A stretch of DNA of 17,530 nucleotides from Candidatus Apopatosoma intestinale (GCA_003524145.1 DODZ01000044.1:1-17530); one strand, 5' to 3'; positions 6,570-14,125 are shown, numbered from the stretch's first letter. Program-made: numbers and translations. The notes: generated from the sequence alone by a model not told the origin.

Positions 6570-8125
6570 CAGCTGTCCTCCCTTCGTGCTTTATGCTTTC
6601 CTTTCGGCAGAAGCCCGAAAAGATATATACATATTAAATATACCACACTTCCTGCCAAAAAAACAATAGCAGAGACGAAGAAATTTTTAAAAAATGTGTT
6701 TTTTATCGATATTTTGCCGACAAAAGTGTCGAGAAAGTACATGGAGATGCCGCAGACGAGTGCGGAGAACACCGCTTTTGCCACATCGGGTGCTGTACGG
6801 CGGGTGAAAAATCCGAGCTTTATTGCACCACCGAAGAGCAGAATAGCCGCCGCGCAGATCTGCGCCGCGAGAAAAGAGAGCGCGAGGGAGATGATGTGCT
6901 TTTCCGTTATTGCGAAAAAAACAGGCTCCGCCGCTATGCAGACGGCGACTGCCACCGCCGCCGCCACGGTCGGCAGGCGCACGATGCCTTTGGAATAAAA
7001 TGCGCGAAGAAGTGTTTCATAAAGAGCGAAAAACGGCATGGCAAGCGCAAATACCGAAAAGAGAGAGGCACAGTCGGCGGCAAGCGCCTGCGAGAAATTT
7101 CCGCGAAGATAGATTATCTCCACTATCCTCTGCGAAAGCACGAGACTGCCCGCCGAAAACGGAAGAACGAGAAGCAGAGCGCTTTTTATACCGTTTTGCG
7201 TGAGCAGGCGGAAGGCTTCGCCGTTTTCCTCTCCGTTTACATCGGAGAGCTTCGGAAAAATATAATTGCACACGCCGTATGTCAGTATGCCGGAGACGAT
7301 AATAAATATATTGTATGCGTAGTTGTATGCGCTGATGGCTCCCGCCGAGATGAAAGGCGCAAAGAACGTCACTGCGAGCAGGCTACAGGGAAGAATCAGC
7401 GAGCCTGCCGTTATCGCGGGTGCCTTTTTCAGCGCCGCGTGCATATCGGGATTTTTCATATCGGGCTTCTTAAATCGCAGAATTTTTTTTGCCGTCGCCG
7501 GTATGGCAAGTGTTGCCGCCTGAACAGCCCACGAGAGCGTATATACCGCAGAGAGAATGACGATGCTTCTTTCGTCCGGTGTGCCGCGGAAAAACAGAAG
7601 CGTAATTATCAGCAGAAGATTTGATACGGAAGAAGCCACGGCGGGCAGTATGAAAAATCCGTAGGACTGGAGAATGCCCGCCGCGATATGTGCGAGCCCC
7701 GCAAAAAGCGATGCGGGAAGCATAATGCGCAGAAGCCTTGCCGCAAGCAGGGCAGTCGCTTCGTCAAGAGCGGGAGAGAGCAGAGCTGTCACCTGCCGCG
7801 AGAAGATGATGCCCAGCGCCGAGGTGAGCACTATCGCAAGCGAAACGGCGCAGGTAAACGATGCGGCAAATTTTTCCGCGCGCTCGCCGCTCTCTCTTTT
7901 TGCCGAGCCGAGCATGGGAATAAAGCATCCTGCTATGGCGGAGGCGAAGAGAATATCGAAAAGCGAGAGTGAAACGGAAGATGCGGCAAGAAAAGCCGAG
8001 GCTTCGACGCTCTCGGCAAAAACGGAGCCGAAAAGCATCTGACGCACCATGCCGAGCAACTTTGAAGCCGCCGTTACCGCCATCATAGCCCCGACTGTCT
8101 TTACGGCACTGCGGGTCTTTACCAT
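6569..8125 (-). CDS. murJ: MurJ-type lipid II flippase
   Basis: Polytopic MOP-superfamily exporter of 518 residues. Family members flip lipid II (undecaprenyl-linked peptidoglycan precursor) or related lipid-linked sugars outward. The N-terminus has the MurJ/MviN pattern: AASKLLGMVRQMLFGSVFAES followed by AFLAASSVSLSLFDILFASAI. There are about fourteen hydrophobic segments, and the block EIIYLRGNFSQ sits near residue 340, as in MurJ proteins. GAGGGAGGG lies 6-7 bases before the ATG. Because the next gene is a glycan ligase, this copy might flip a special envelope glycopolymer precursor rather than lipid II; the sequence does not decide. It overlaps the ligase gene, so the two are co-translated. 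Confidence 0.88.
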   Translation of the reverse strand: MVKTRSAVKTVGAMMAVTAASKLLGMVRQMLFGSVFAESVEASAFLAASSVSLSLFDILFASAIAGCFIPMLGSAKRESGERAEKFAASFTCAVSLAIVLTSALGIIFSRQVTALLSPALDEATALLAARLLRIMLPASLFAGLAHIAAGILQSYGFFILPAVASSVSNLLLIITLLFFRGTPDERSIVILSAVYTLSWAVQAATLAIPATAKKILRFKKPDMKNPDMHAALKKAPAITAGSLILPCSLLAVTFFAPFISAGAISAYNYAYNIFIIVSGILTYGVCNYIFPKLSDVNGEENGEAFRLLTQNGIKSALLLVLPFSAGSLVLSQRIVEIIYLRGNFSQALAADCASLFSVFALAMPFFALYETLLRAFYSKGIVRLPTVAAAVAVAVCIAAEPVFFAITEKHIISLALSFLAAQICAAAILLFGGAIKLGFFTRRTAPDVAKAVFSALVCGISMYFLDTFVGKISIKNTFFKNFFVSAIVFLAGSVVYLICIYLFGLLPKGKHKARREDS

Positions 8126-8178
8126 GCTTTTCCCTCCCTCAAAAAATTTTATCGCTTGATTATTGACGCAAATCCGAT

Positions 8179-8207
8179 ATTATATACAAATATATAAAAC
8201 CGAAAAA
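8179..8207 (-). promoter_or_regulatory. possible promoter for the murJ unit
   Basis: Minus strand: a perfect TATAAT at 8184-8179 in an AT-rich stretch, 54 bases before the murJ ATG. The best -35 at 17-base spacing is only TTTTTC (8207-8202). No convincing terminator separates trmD from this region, so murJ may also be read from upstream. Confidence 0.4.
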
Positions 8208-8219
8208 GCATATGCCGCC

Positions 8220-8918
8220 TTATTTTTCACCGAGCAGGTCGGGACGCACGCGGCGCGTTTTTTCGAGAGCCTTTTCCGCGCGCCACTTTTCTATATTGGC
8301 ATGATGCCCGCTTATCAGCTCGTCAGGAACGAGCCTGCCGCGGAAATTATACGGACGCGTATACTGCGGATATTCGAGAAGCCTATCGGAAAAGCTCTCC
8401 TTCTCATAGCATTCGGAATCGGAGAGCACGCCGGGCACGAGCCTGCCGACGCAATCTGTGAGTATGCACGCAGGTATCTCGCCACCCGTGAGAACATAGT
8501 CGCCGATGGATATCTCCTCATCTATTATCTCGTCTATTATCCGCTGGTCCACACCTTCGTAGTGCCCGCAGAGAATGACGAGATTGTCATAGCCCGCGGC
8601 AAGCTCAGCCGCCTTCGCCTGCGTGAGCACCTTGCCCTGCGGCGACATATATATAACTCGCCGCCGACTGCAAAAATTAACCTCGGGCGCGGTTATCGCA
8701 GTAAAGCAGTCGTATATCGGGACGGGACTCATGAGCATTCCCTTGCCGCCGCCGTAGGGAGTATCGTCCACCCTGCGGTGCTTATCCTTGGAATAATCGC
8801 GGATATTGTGCGCATGAACCTCGAGTATGCCCGCCTTCTGCGCCCTGCCGATTATGCTCTCGGAGAGCACCGTTTCTATAAGCTCGGGGAAGAGAGTCAT
8901 TATATCAAAGCGCATCAT
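8220..8918 (-). CDS. trmD: tRNA (guanine37-N1)-methyltransferase
   Basis: Methylates N1 of G37 beside the anticodon, preventing +1 frameshifts; a SPOUT-fold dimer with a trefoil knot. The protein (232 residues, or 231 if the second Met is used) shows MRFDIMTLFPE, DDTPYGGGKGMLM, GHYEGVDQR and EISIGDYVLTGGEIPA. It also shows LEYPQYTRP and ISGHHANIEKWR, all hallmark TrmD blocks in the usual order. Two consecutive ATG codons are possible starts. GAGG lies 4 bases before the first and 7 before the second, and the second gives the usual family N-terminus. The start overlaps the rimM stop (ATGA), consistent with the common rimM-trmD pair. Confidence 0.97.
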   Translation of the reverse strand: MMRFDIMTLFPELIETVLSESIIGRAQKAGILEVHAHNIRDYSKDKHRRVDDTPYGGGKGMLMSPVPIYDCFTAITAPEVNFCSRRRVIYMSPQGKVLTQAKAAELAAGYDNLVILCGHYEGVDQRIIDEIIDEEISIGDYVLTGGEIPACILTDCVGRLVPGVLSDSECYEKESFSDRLLEYPQYTRPYNFRGRLVPDELISGHHANIEKWRAEKALEKTRRVRPDLLGEK

Positions 8919-9436
8919 ACTTCCTCGCTTTCATCAAAAAAGCCCGCTATCGGCTTTATAAAAATGCCTTTTTCCACATCTATCTCCCTGATAAATTCGG
9001 GAACGGCGGGGATCAGCACATCGCCCTTTTCCGTTTTCACGGAATATATCTTCTGCGCCACGCCGTCTGTCACCTCGCGAAGCGTGCCGTAAACCGTGCC
9101 GCTTTCGCAGTCTATCACCGGAAGCCCTATCATATCGCAGATAAAAACATCTCCCGCCGCCTTTTTTATTTCCTCGCGGCGCGCGCTTATAACCTTGCCC
9201 TTTAATTTCTCCGCCGCCTCGGGTGTATTTATCCCCTCAAGCGTGGCGAGCAGAAAGCGTCCGCCGAGCACGCGACTGCCGAGCACGGGGATACTGCTCC
9301 CATCGGCAAAATAAAAGCACCGAACACCGCGAAGAGCATCGGGACTGTCGCTCCAAGGCTCTATTTTCACCTCGCCGCGGATTCCACGCGTATTGATTAT
9401 TTTTCCTATTTCTATATATTTTTTAAGCTCGCGCAT
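8915..9436 (-). CDS. rimM: ribosome maturation factor RimM
   Basis: Assists assembly of the 30S head by binding S19. The 173-residue product has the N-terminal RimM domain starting IEIGKIINTRGIRGEVKIEPWSD, then a linker. A C-terminal PRC-barrel follows (GDVFICDMIGLPVIDCESGTVYG, then VLIPAVPEFIREIDVEKG), the normal length and order. AAGGTG lies 6 bases before the ATG. It overlaps trmD by four bases. In many Firmicutes the pair sits between rpsP and rplS; here it follows rpsU, whose terminator ends only about 28 bases before the rimM ATG, leaving no clear promoter of its own. Confidence 0.95.
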   Translation of the reverse strand: MRELKKYIEIGKIINTRGIRGEVKIEPWSDSPDALRGVRCFYFADGSSIPVLGSRVLGGRFLLATLEGINTPEAAEKLKGKVISARREEIKKAAGDVFICDMIGLPVIDCESGTVYGTLREVTDGVAQKIYSVKTEKGDVLIPAVPEFIREIDVEKGIFIKPIAGFFDESEEV

Positions 9437-9464
9437 AAAAACACCTTATATTATTTTGATAATG

Positions 9465-9502
9465 AAAAACGCCTCGCGAAAGCTATAAGCCTCGCGGGGC
9501 GT
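9465..9502 (-). terminator. intrinsic terminator after rpsU
   Basis: 11-base arms 9469-9479 and 9492-9502 with one mismatch, a small inner GCT/AGC pairing in the loop, and a run of five T on the minus strand after the stem. It begins 14 bases past the rpsU stop and ends before the rimM ribosome binding site. Confidence 0.82.
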
Positions 9503-9516
9503 GCTGCAATCAGCTC

Positions 9517-9696
9517 TCAGCTTTTAAACTTGCGCTTTCTTGCTGCTTCAGATTTTTTCTTGCGTTTAACACTCGGCTTTTCGTAGTGCTCTCTCTTCTT
9601 TACTTCGGCAATAACGCCAGAACGAGCGCACTGTCTTTTGAATCTGCGAAGAGCGCTGTCAAGCGATTCGTTTTCTTTAACTCTTATCTCAGCCAT
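9517..9696 (-). CDS. rpsU: 30S ribosomal protein S21
   Basis: Small basic protein of the 30S platform involved in early steps of translation initiation. The 59-residue product MAEIRVKENESLDSALRRFK... continues with CARSGVIAEVKKREHYEKPSVKRKKK, the standard S21 pattern, and ends in a Lys/Arg-rich tail. I use the ATG at 9696, not one 10 codons upstream, because the family begins MAEIRVKE and a GGGGGGAGGG site lies about 7 bases ahead of it. The upstream ATG would place that binding site inside the coding sequence. A near-ideal promoter and a terminator bracket it as a single-gene transcript, fitting a highly expressed gene. Confidence 0.97.
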   Translation of the reverse strand: MAEIRVKENESLDSALRRFKRQCARSGVIAEVKKREHYEKPSVKRKKKSEAARKRKFKS

Positions 9697-9755
9697 TCTT
9701 AATCCCTCCCCCCGCAAATAAAACAAAGCGTTCAGAACAAAAATTCTCGTTTATC

Positions 9756-9784
9756 ATTATACACAAGTTATAGCCGTATGTCAA
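9756..9784 (-). promoter_or_regulatory. consensus sigma-A promoter for rpsU
   Basis: Minus strand: perfect TTGACA at 9784-9779, a 17-base spacer, and perfect TATAAT at 9761-9756. The predicted start near 9749 gives a leader of about 50 bases. It is the strongest promoter in the window. Confidence 0.92.
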
Positions 9785-9825
9785 TATGATTTTACAAAAT
9801 TTATTCCGATTCTTTAAAAAAATCT

Positions 9826-9855
9826 TTGTCATTTGCCCGTATCGCGGCATACAAT
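9826..9855 (+). promoter_or_regulatory. likely promoter for the rightward ATPase gene
   Basis: TTGTCA at 9826-9831, an 18-base spacer, and TACAAT at 9850-9855. It faces away from the rpsU promoter; their -35 boxes are about 40 bases apart. A start near 9862 leaves a leader of about 78 bases to the ATG at 9940. Its position inside a possible longer reading frame from 9826 supports the later start. Confidence 0.65.
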
Positions 9856-9939
9856 GCATTGAAAATAAAACAAAAAGAAACCACAAGCCGCTTTTCTTCC
9901 CGAATATGTGAAGAAAATGACGGCGGAAAGGCGGCACAT

Positions 9940-11013
9940 ATGAGAAACGGGATACGCGAATTTTTTGCGGCGGCAAATACGGAGGAGGGCTTTTACAGCA
10001 TATTCGAAAGCGTATTTCCGCCGAGCGCACTCGATAAAATTTTCATCATCAAGGGCGGACCGGGAACAGGCAAATCTACCCTCATGCGGCAGATAGCGGA
10101 GTATGCCTGCGGGCGCGGATACTCTCCCGAGCTTTATTATTGCTCGTCTGATACCTCGTCGCTGGACGGGATAGTGATACCCGAGCGCTCCTGTGCCGTG
10201 ATAGACGGCACGGCACCGCATATGACCGACCCGAAATATCCCGGAGCATGCGAGACGATAATCAGCCTCTACGGTGCCTTTGACATCGCGGCGCTGCGAA
10301 AGCGCCGCGGGGAGATAATCGGGCTTGCGACCGAAAACTCGGAGTTTTACCATGCGGCATACCGCTTTCTCTCCGCGGCGGGGCGCGTGCACCGCGAAAT
10401 AGAGGAGAGTGCACTTTCGGCATATAACGGAGAGAAGGCGGCAGGCGCACAGCGGCGGCTCCTGCGCGCGATGAAGCTGCCGACGGGAAAAGCCGGCAGG
10501 AGCGAGGTTCGATATGTCGATGCCATAGGAACATCCGGAAACGTGCATCTGCCGACTCTCGAAAAAGCTGCGGGTACGGTCTATACCGTTTCCGACAAAT
10601 ACGGGCTCGGCGGATATTTTCTCACCTCTTTCTGCGAACTTTGCGAGAGCTTCGGCATTTCGCTTGTAAAATGCCCGTCTCCGCTTCGCCGAGACAGGAC
10701 GGAATCTCTCTATTTAAAGGAAGCCGACACGCTTTTTTACATATGCCGCGATGAAGAAAAACTGAAAGCGAGCGACAGGAATATAAATATTCTTCGCTTT
10801 GCCGATAAAGGCAGGCTTTCCGCCATGCGCCGCAAGCTGAAATTCTCGGGCAGGTGCTATGACTGCCTCATTCGTGCGGCAGAGGAAAACCTTGCCGGAG
10901 TGCGCCGCGCCCATGCGGCTCTTGAGGCAATCTACGGCGAAAATATCGATTTTTCCGCCGTGGAATTACAGAGAGATGCGATACTTCGCGATATTTTTGC
11001 CGATAATATGTAA
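9940..11013 (+). CDS. PRK06851-type P-loop ATPase
   Basis: A 357-residue protein that I match by pattern to the PRK06851 group of uncharacterised Firmicute ATPases; the substrate is unknown. The N-terminal half has a clear Walker A, GPGTGKST at residues 40-47. It continues with YYCSSDTSSLDGIVIPERSCAVIDGTAPHMTDPKYPG (residues 67-101), the family's signature stretch. The C-terminal half repeats the layout (VYTVSDKYGLGGYFL at 214-228, then LVKCPSPLRRDRTESLYLKEADTLF), but no second P-loop is present where I would expect one. AAAGG lies 8 bases before the chosen ATG. It is the first gene of the rightward block and is divergent from rpsU. Confidence 0.8.
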   Translation: MRNGIREFFAAANTEEGFYSIFESVFPPSALDKIFIIKGGPGTGKSTLMRQIAEYACGRGYSPELYYCSSDTSSLDGIVIPERSCAVIDGTAPHMTDPKYPGACETIISLYGAFDIAALRKRRGEIIGLATENSEFYHAAYRFLSAAGRVHREIEESALSAYNGEKAAGAQRRLLRAMKLPTGKAGRSEVRYVDAIGTSGNVHLPTLEKAAGTVYTVSDKYGLGGYFLTSFCELCESFGISLVKCPSPLRRDRTESLYLKEADTLFYICRDEEKLKASDRNINILRFADKGRLSAMRRKLKFSGRCYDCLIRAAEENLAGVRRAHAALEAIYGENIDFSAVELQRDAILRDIFADNM

Positions 11014-11049
11014 AAATTCAAAATATAAGTTGAAATTTGAGATGATTTG

Positions 11050-11079
11050 TGGTAATATAGTGGTAATATATTTTATAAT
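11050..11079 (+). promoter_or_regulatory. -10 box and 10-bp direct repeat ahead of the lipoprotein gene
   Basis: TATAAT at 11074-11079 lies 52 bases before the lipoprotein ATG, but no good -35 stands at 16-18 bases. Directly ahead of it the 10-mer TGGTAATATA occurs twice (11050-11059 and 11061-11070) with an 11-base period, close to one DNA turn. This could be an operator or activator site that makes up for the poor -35, or chance in AT-rich sequence. Confidence 0.4.
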
Positions 11080-11131
11080 AACTTAGTCGGACACTTTTGA
11101 TTTAAAAATATAAAAGCGAACGGAGTTCAAA

Positions 11132-12280
11132 ATGAAAAGATTTATAAAGATAATTTGCGTGATTTTCGCGCTCATCCTTTCACTCGGAGTTTTCACCTCG
11201 TGCACAAGAAAGCCCGGGCTTTATAACTGGCTGGGCATGAGAGTAAAGGTTGACTATGCGCTTCGCCTTGTTCTCGATGTAGGCGACGGCAAGAAGGAAT
11301 ACCTCGTTCCCTTTGACGAATATTATGGTGTTTTCATGTATTATAAATCCCTGCTCGGCGACGGCATTCTCGAGGATGAAAACAAGAAACTGCTTTTCAC
11401 CACGGTAGACGAGCAGACAAAGGCTGTAAAGGAAATGACAGAGGATGACCTCATGGAGTTTTATGCGCTCTATGCCATAGCCGAAAAATACGGCGTGGGG
11501 CTTACTCAGGAGGATTACGATTCGTTTGAGAGCGGATACAAGGCAAACCTGCGCAAATATCTCGAGGCAAACGGCAAGACCGAGGGAATAGACAATATCG
11601 ACAGCTATACCGATGAGATGTATCAGAAGCTTTTCAAGAGCCTCGGAACGTCAGAGGATCATGTCAGATTTTCTTATTTGCGCAACTTGCTTTCATCGAG
11701 AGTGAAAAAGCATATCGCGCCTGACGCCGTTGCACACGCAGAGAAGTACTATTTCCATATCAAGCAGGTGCTTGTTCTCTTTACAAAGGGTGATTCCTCT
11801 TCGGAAAAAGCCGCTTGGGAGAAGATAAATGCGGCAAAGGCAGAGCTTGATGCGGGCACTTCGATAAACGATGTGATAAAGAAATACGACAGCGGAGTCT
11901 CATCAAGCGAGATTTATTTTGACGCTTCGTCGGTCATTCTCGGCTCGGAAAATACAAACGGTTCTTCCGTATCAAGCTTTGTTTCGACAACGGTGAACGG
12001 ACTCAATATCGGTGATACGAGCGATATACTCACGGGCGACTACGATGAGGAGTTCGGATATTTCTGCATAATCAAGCGCCTCGGCTTTGACGAAAGTTTT
12101 GTATATGGCGACACGTCAATAGGCGAAACGATATTCCGCTATTATGCGGCAGGCTCTTCGCAATATACACCGCAGTACAGCGAATACAAGGCGACGGTCG
12201 GCGCATATACTCAGAACCTCGTCTGCTATGCATACAATCAGAAGATTTATGACAAAATAAATGTAAAATCAATGAAATAA
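11132..12280 (+). CDS. PrsA/SurA-like lipoprotein (parvulin-like foldase)
   Basis: A 382-residue exported lipoprotein. MKRFIKIICVIFALILSLGV is a positively charged, hydrophobic signal, and FTSC places the lipidated cysteine at Cys24. The middle (about 60-200) is helical and charged, like the SurA/PrsA N-terminal chaperone domain. A parvulin-like segment starts at FHIKQVLVLF (His209) and runs to about FGYFCIIKRLG (308-318). Parvulins usually have a second His in the last block (FGYHIIK); here it is Phe-Cys, so isomerase activity may be lost while chaperone binding remains. GGAG lies 7 bases before the ATG. It is followed by a terminator, so it is probably transcribed alone or with the ATPase gene. 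A more divergent substrate-binding lipoprotein cannot be excluded. Confidence 0.78.
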   Translation: MKRFIKIICVIFALILSLGVFTSCTRKPGLYNWLGMRVKVDYALRLVLDVGDGKKEYLVPFDEYYGVFMYYKSLLGDGILEDENKKLLFTTVDEQTKAVKEMTEDDLMEFYALYAIAEKYGVGLTQEDYDSFESGYKANLRKYLEANGKTEGIDNIDSYTDEMYQKLFKSLGTSEDHVRFSYLRNLLSSRVKKHIAPDAVAHAEKYYFHIKQVLVLFTKGDSSSEKAAWEKINAAKAELDAGTSINDVIKKYDSGVSSSEIYFDASSVILGSENTNGSSVSSFVSTTVNGLNIGDTSDILTGDYDEEFGYFCIIKRLGFDESFVYGDTSIGETIFRYYAAGSSQYTPQYSEYKATVGAYTQNLVCYAYNQKIYDKINVKSMK

Positions 12281-12285
12281 AGGTG

Positions 12286-12337
12286 AAAAAGCGGGGAGGC
12301 TCGGGGCTTTATGTTCCCTTGTCCTGCCCGCATTTTT
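12286..12337 (+). terminator. intrinsic terminator between lipoprotein gene and rqcH
   Basis: Long stem: AAAAA-GCGGG (12286-12295) pairs with CCCGC-A-TTTTT (12327-12337) with one bulged base. Inside are AGG/CCT and GGG/CCC pairings, and the stem ends in five T. It starts 6 bases past the lipoprotein stop, and the rqcH ATG is only 16 bases beyond, so rqcH probably relies on readthrough. Confidence 0.75.
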
Positions 12338-12353
12338 CTTGAAAGGATAAAAA

Positions 12354-14117
12354 ATGTCTTTCGATACATTTACAGCCGTCCTCGTTTCGCGCGAGCTTGA
12401 CTCGGCGCTTCGCGGCTCGAAAATAGAGAAAATATATCAGCCGTCGCGCTACTGCATGGTGCTTCTCTGCCGCAAGGGCGGGGAGACGCGTCGCCTGCTC
12501 CTCTGCGCCACTCCCGGGGCTTCACGCGTGGGTATAACGGAGACAGTGCGCGAAAATCCCAAGACGCCGCCGTCCTTTTGTCAGCAGTTGCGCAGGCATA
12601 TCTCCGGTGCTGCCGTCTCGGGTATATACACGCTCGGCTTTGAGCGCGCGGTGGAAATAGCGCTTGATTCATATGATGAACTCGGCTTTGCCTGCAAAAG
12701 ATATCTCATAGTCGAGATAATGGGAAAATACAGCAATATCATCTATGCGGGCGATATCGACGGCAAAAAGAAGATACTCGGGCTTCTGCGTGCGGGCGAT
12801 ATTACCGAGGGCAAGCGCCCGCTTGTTTCGGGCGCGGAATATGAACTTCCGCCGTCACAGGACAAGGCTATGCCGACAGGCGAGACGCATGACGCTTTTA
12901 TCTCGCGCATGAGCGCTTCCGGCGAGAAGCCCTGTGAGGAATTTATCCTGTCGACTTATGCGGGCTTTGCCCCGATAGCGGCGCGGGAGGTTGCCTTTCG
13001 CGCGGGTGCGCTCGGCAGGCTCTGCATTGACGCAGAAAAGGAGAGCCTCTGGGCTTCGTTTTCGGAGATTGCAGGGGCGGCAGACGGGAGCGGCGCCGTG
13101 CCGACCGTAGTTATGCGGGAAAACGGCGAGCCTTTTGACTTCTCGTTTGTCGATATAACGCAGTACGGCGAAAACGCGAAAAAGAAAAACTTCGCCGGCT
13201 TTTCGGAAATGCTGGATTTCTATTTTGAGAGCAAGGATACGGCAGCTATCCTGCGGCAGAAAACGCATGATATACATACGGCTGTCTCGGGTAACCGTCA
13301 GAAGCTCGCTAAGAAGCTGAATATCCTGAAAAAAGAGCTTGCCGACTGCGATGAGATGGATAAATACAAGCGCTGGGGCGATCTCATCACAGCTTCCGCC
13401 TATATGCTCAGGCAGAAGGCAAAATTTGCCGATGTCCCCGATTATTACAGCGCCGAGGGCGACACGATAGAGACTGTCCGTGTGCCGCTGGACGAAAAGC
13501 TGACTCCCGCGCAGAACGCGGCGAAATATTACAGGAAATATACCAAATTAAAGACGGCGAAGGGGATTCTCGCCGAGCAGATAAGGATAGCAGAGGCGGA
13601 TATCGAATACCTCGCCACGGTGGAAAATGCCGTTTCCATGTGCGAGACGGAAGCGGATATTGATGAGATACGCCGCGAGCTTATACTGGGCGGATATCTG
13701 CATAAGACCGCAGAAAAATGCAGTCCGAGAGCCGCAGAGAAGCATACGCCGAAGGTGGCACGGTTTGTAACCTCCGGCGGGCGCGAGCTTATCTGCGGAA
13801 AAAACAATATTCAGAATGACTATGTCAGCATGAAGCTGGCGAGAAAGCACGACTGGTGGTTTCATGTAAAAAACAGCGCGGGTGCTCATGTGATAATGCT
13901 CTGCGAGCAGGGTGAGGAGCCGGATGCCCGTGATTTCACAGAGGCGGCGGAGCTTGCCGCATATTACTCGAGCATATCCGATACGCAGAATGCGGCTGTT
14001 GATTACACACTTGTAAAAAATCTGAAAAAACCAAGCGGCGCCAAGCCCGGCAAGGTGGTTTATTACTCAAATTACACGGCGTATGTCACGCCGAAGATGA
14101 GCGTGAAAAAACTGTGA
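12354..14117 (+). CDS. rqcH: RqcH, NFACT-family ribosome rescue factor
   Basis: Bacterial Rqc2/NEMF homologue. In B. subtilis RqcH binds stalled 50S subunits and recruits tRNA-Ala to add C-terminal alanine tails that mark the chain for degradation; older annotation calls it fibronectin-binding protein. The 587-residue product starts MSFDTFTAVLVSREL and has the NFACT-N block with EIMGKYSNII at 121-130. A coiled-coil stretch spans about 300-450, and the C-terminal NFACT-R domain has DWWFHVKNSAGAHVIM and KPGKVVYYSNY. At positions 97-98, where B. subtilis has Asp-Arg needed for tailing, this protein has Glu97-Arg98. AAAGGA precedes the ATG by 6 bases. Its stop overlaps a possible GTG start of the next gene. 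Confidence 0.93.
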   Translation: MSFDTFTAVLVSRELDSALRGSKIEKIYQPSRYCMVLLCRKGGETRRLLLCATPGASRVGITETVRENPKTPPSFCQQLRRHISGAAVSGIYTLGFERAVEIALDSYDELGFACKRYLIVEIMGKYSNIIYAGDIDGKKKILGLLRAGDITEGKRPLVSGAEYELPPSQDKAMPTGETHDAFISRMSASGEKPCEEFILSTYAGFAPIAAREVAFRAGALGRLCIDAEKESLWASFSEIAGAADGSGAVPTVVMRENGEPFDFSFVDITQYGENAKKKNFAGFSEMLDFYFESKDTAAILRQKTHDIHTAVSGNRQKLAKKLNILKKELADCDEMDKYKRWGDLITASAYMLRQKAKFADVPDYYSAEGDTIETVRVPLDEKLTPAQNAAKYYRKYTKLKTAKGILAEQIRIAEADIEYLATVENAVSMCETEADIDEIRRELILGGYLHKTAEKCSPRAAEKHTPKVARFVTSGGRELICGKNNIQNDYVSMKLARKHDWWFHVKNSAGAHVIMLCEQGEEPDARDFTEAAELAAYYSSISDTQNAAVDYTLVKNLKKPSGAKPGKVVYYSNYTAYVTPKMSVKKL

Positions 14118-14118
14118 C

Positions 14119-14125
14119 GGAGGGG
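14119..14125 (+). promoter_or_regulatory. ribosome binding site deciding the GH3 start
   Basis: GGAGGGG with 5 bases from GGAGG to the ATG at 14129. It lies just after the rqcH stop and favours this ATG over the GTG at 14114, which would overlap rqcH and place the site inside the coding sequence. Confidence 0.8.

Noticed and set aside
8163..9092. Plus-strand open frame of 309 codons
   Set aside because: Antisense to trmD and rimM, both certain genes; no ribosome binding site or family match.
9826..9939. ATG at 9826 as the ATPase start
   Set aside because: It overlaps the likely promoter, lacks a ribosome binding site, and adds 38 residues unlike the family N-terminus.
11010..11039. AT-rich hairpin after the ATPase gene
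   Set aside because: A 5-bp TTCAA/TTGAA stem with a mismatch and no GC core; unlikely to terminate on its own.
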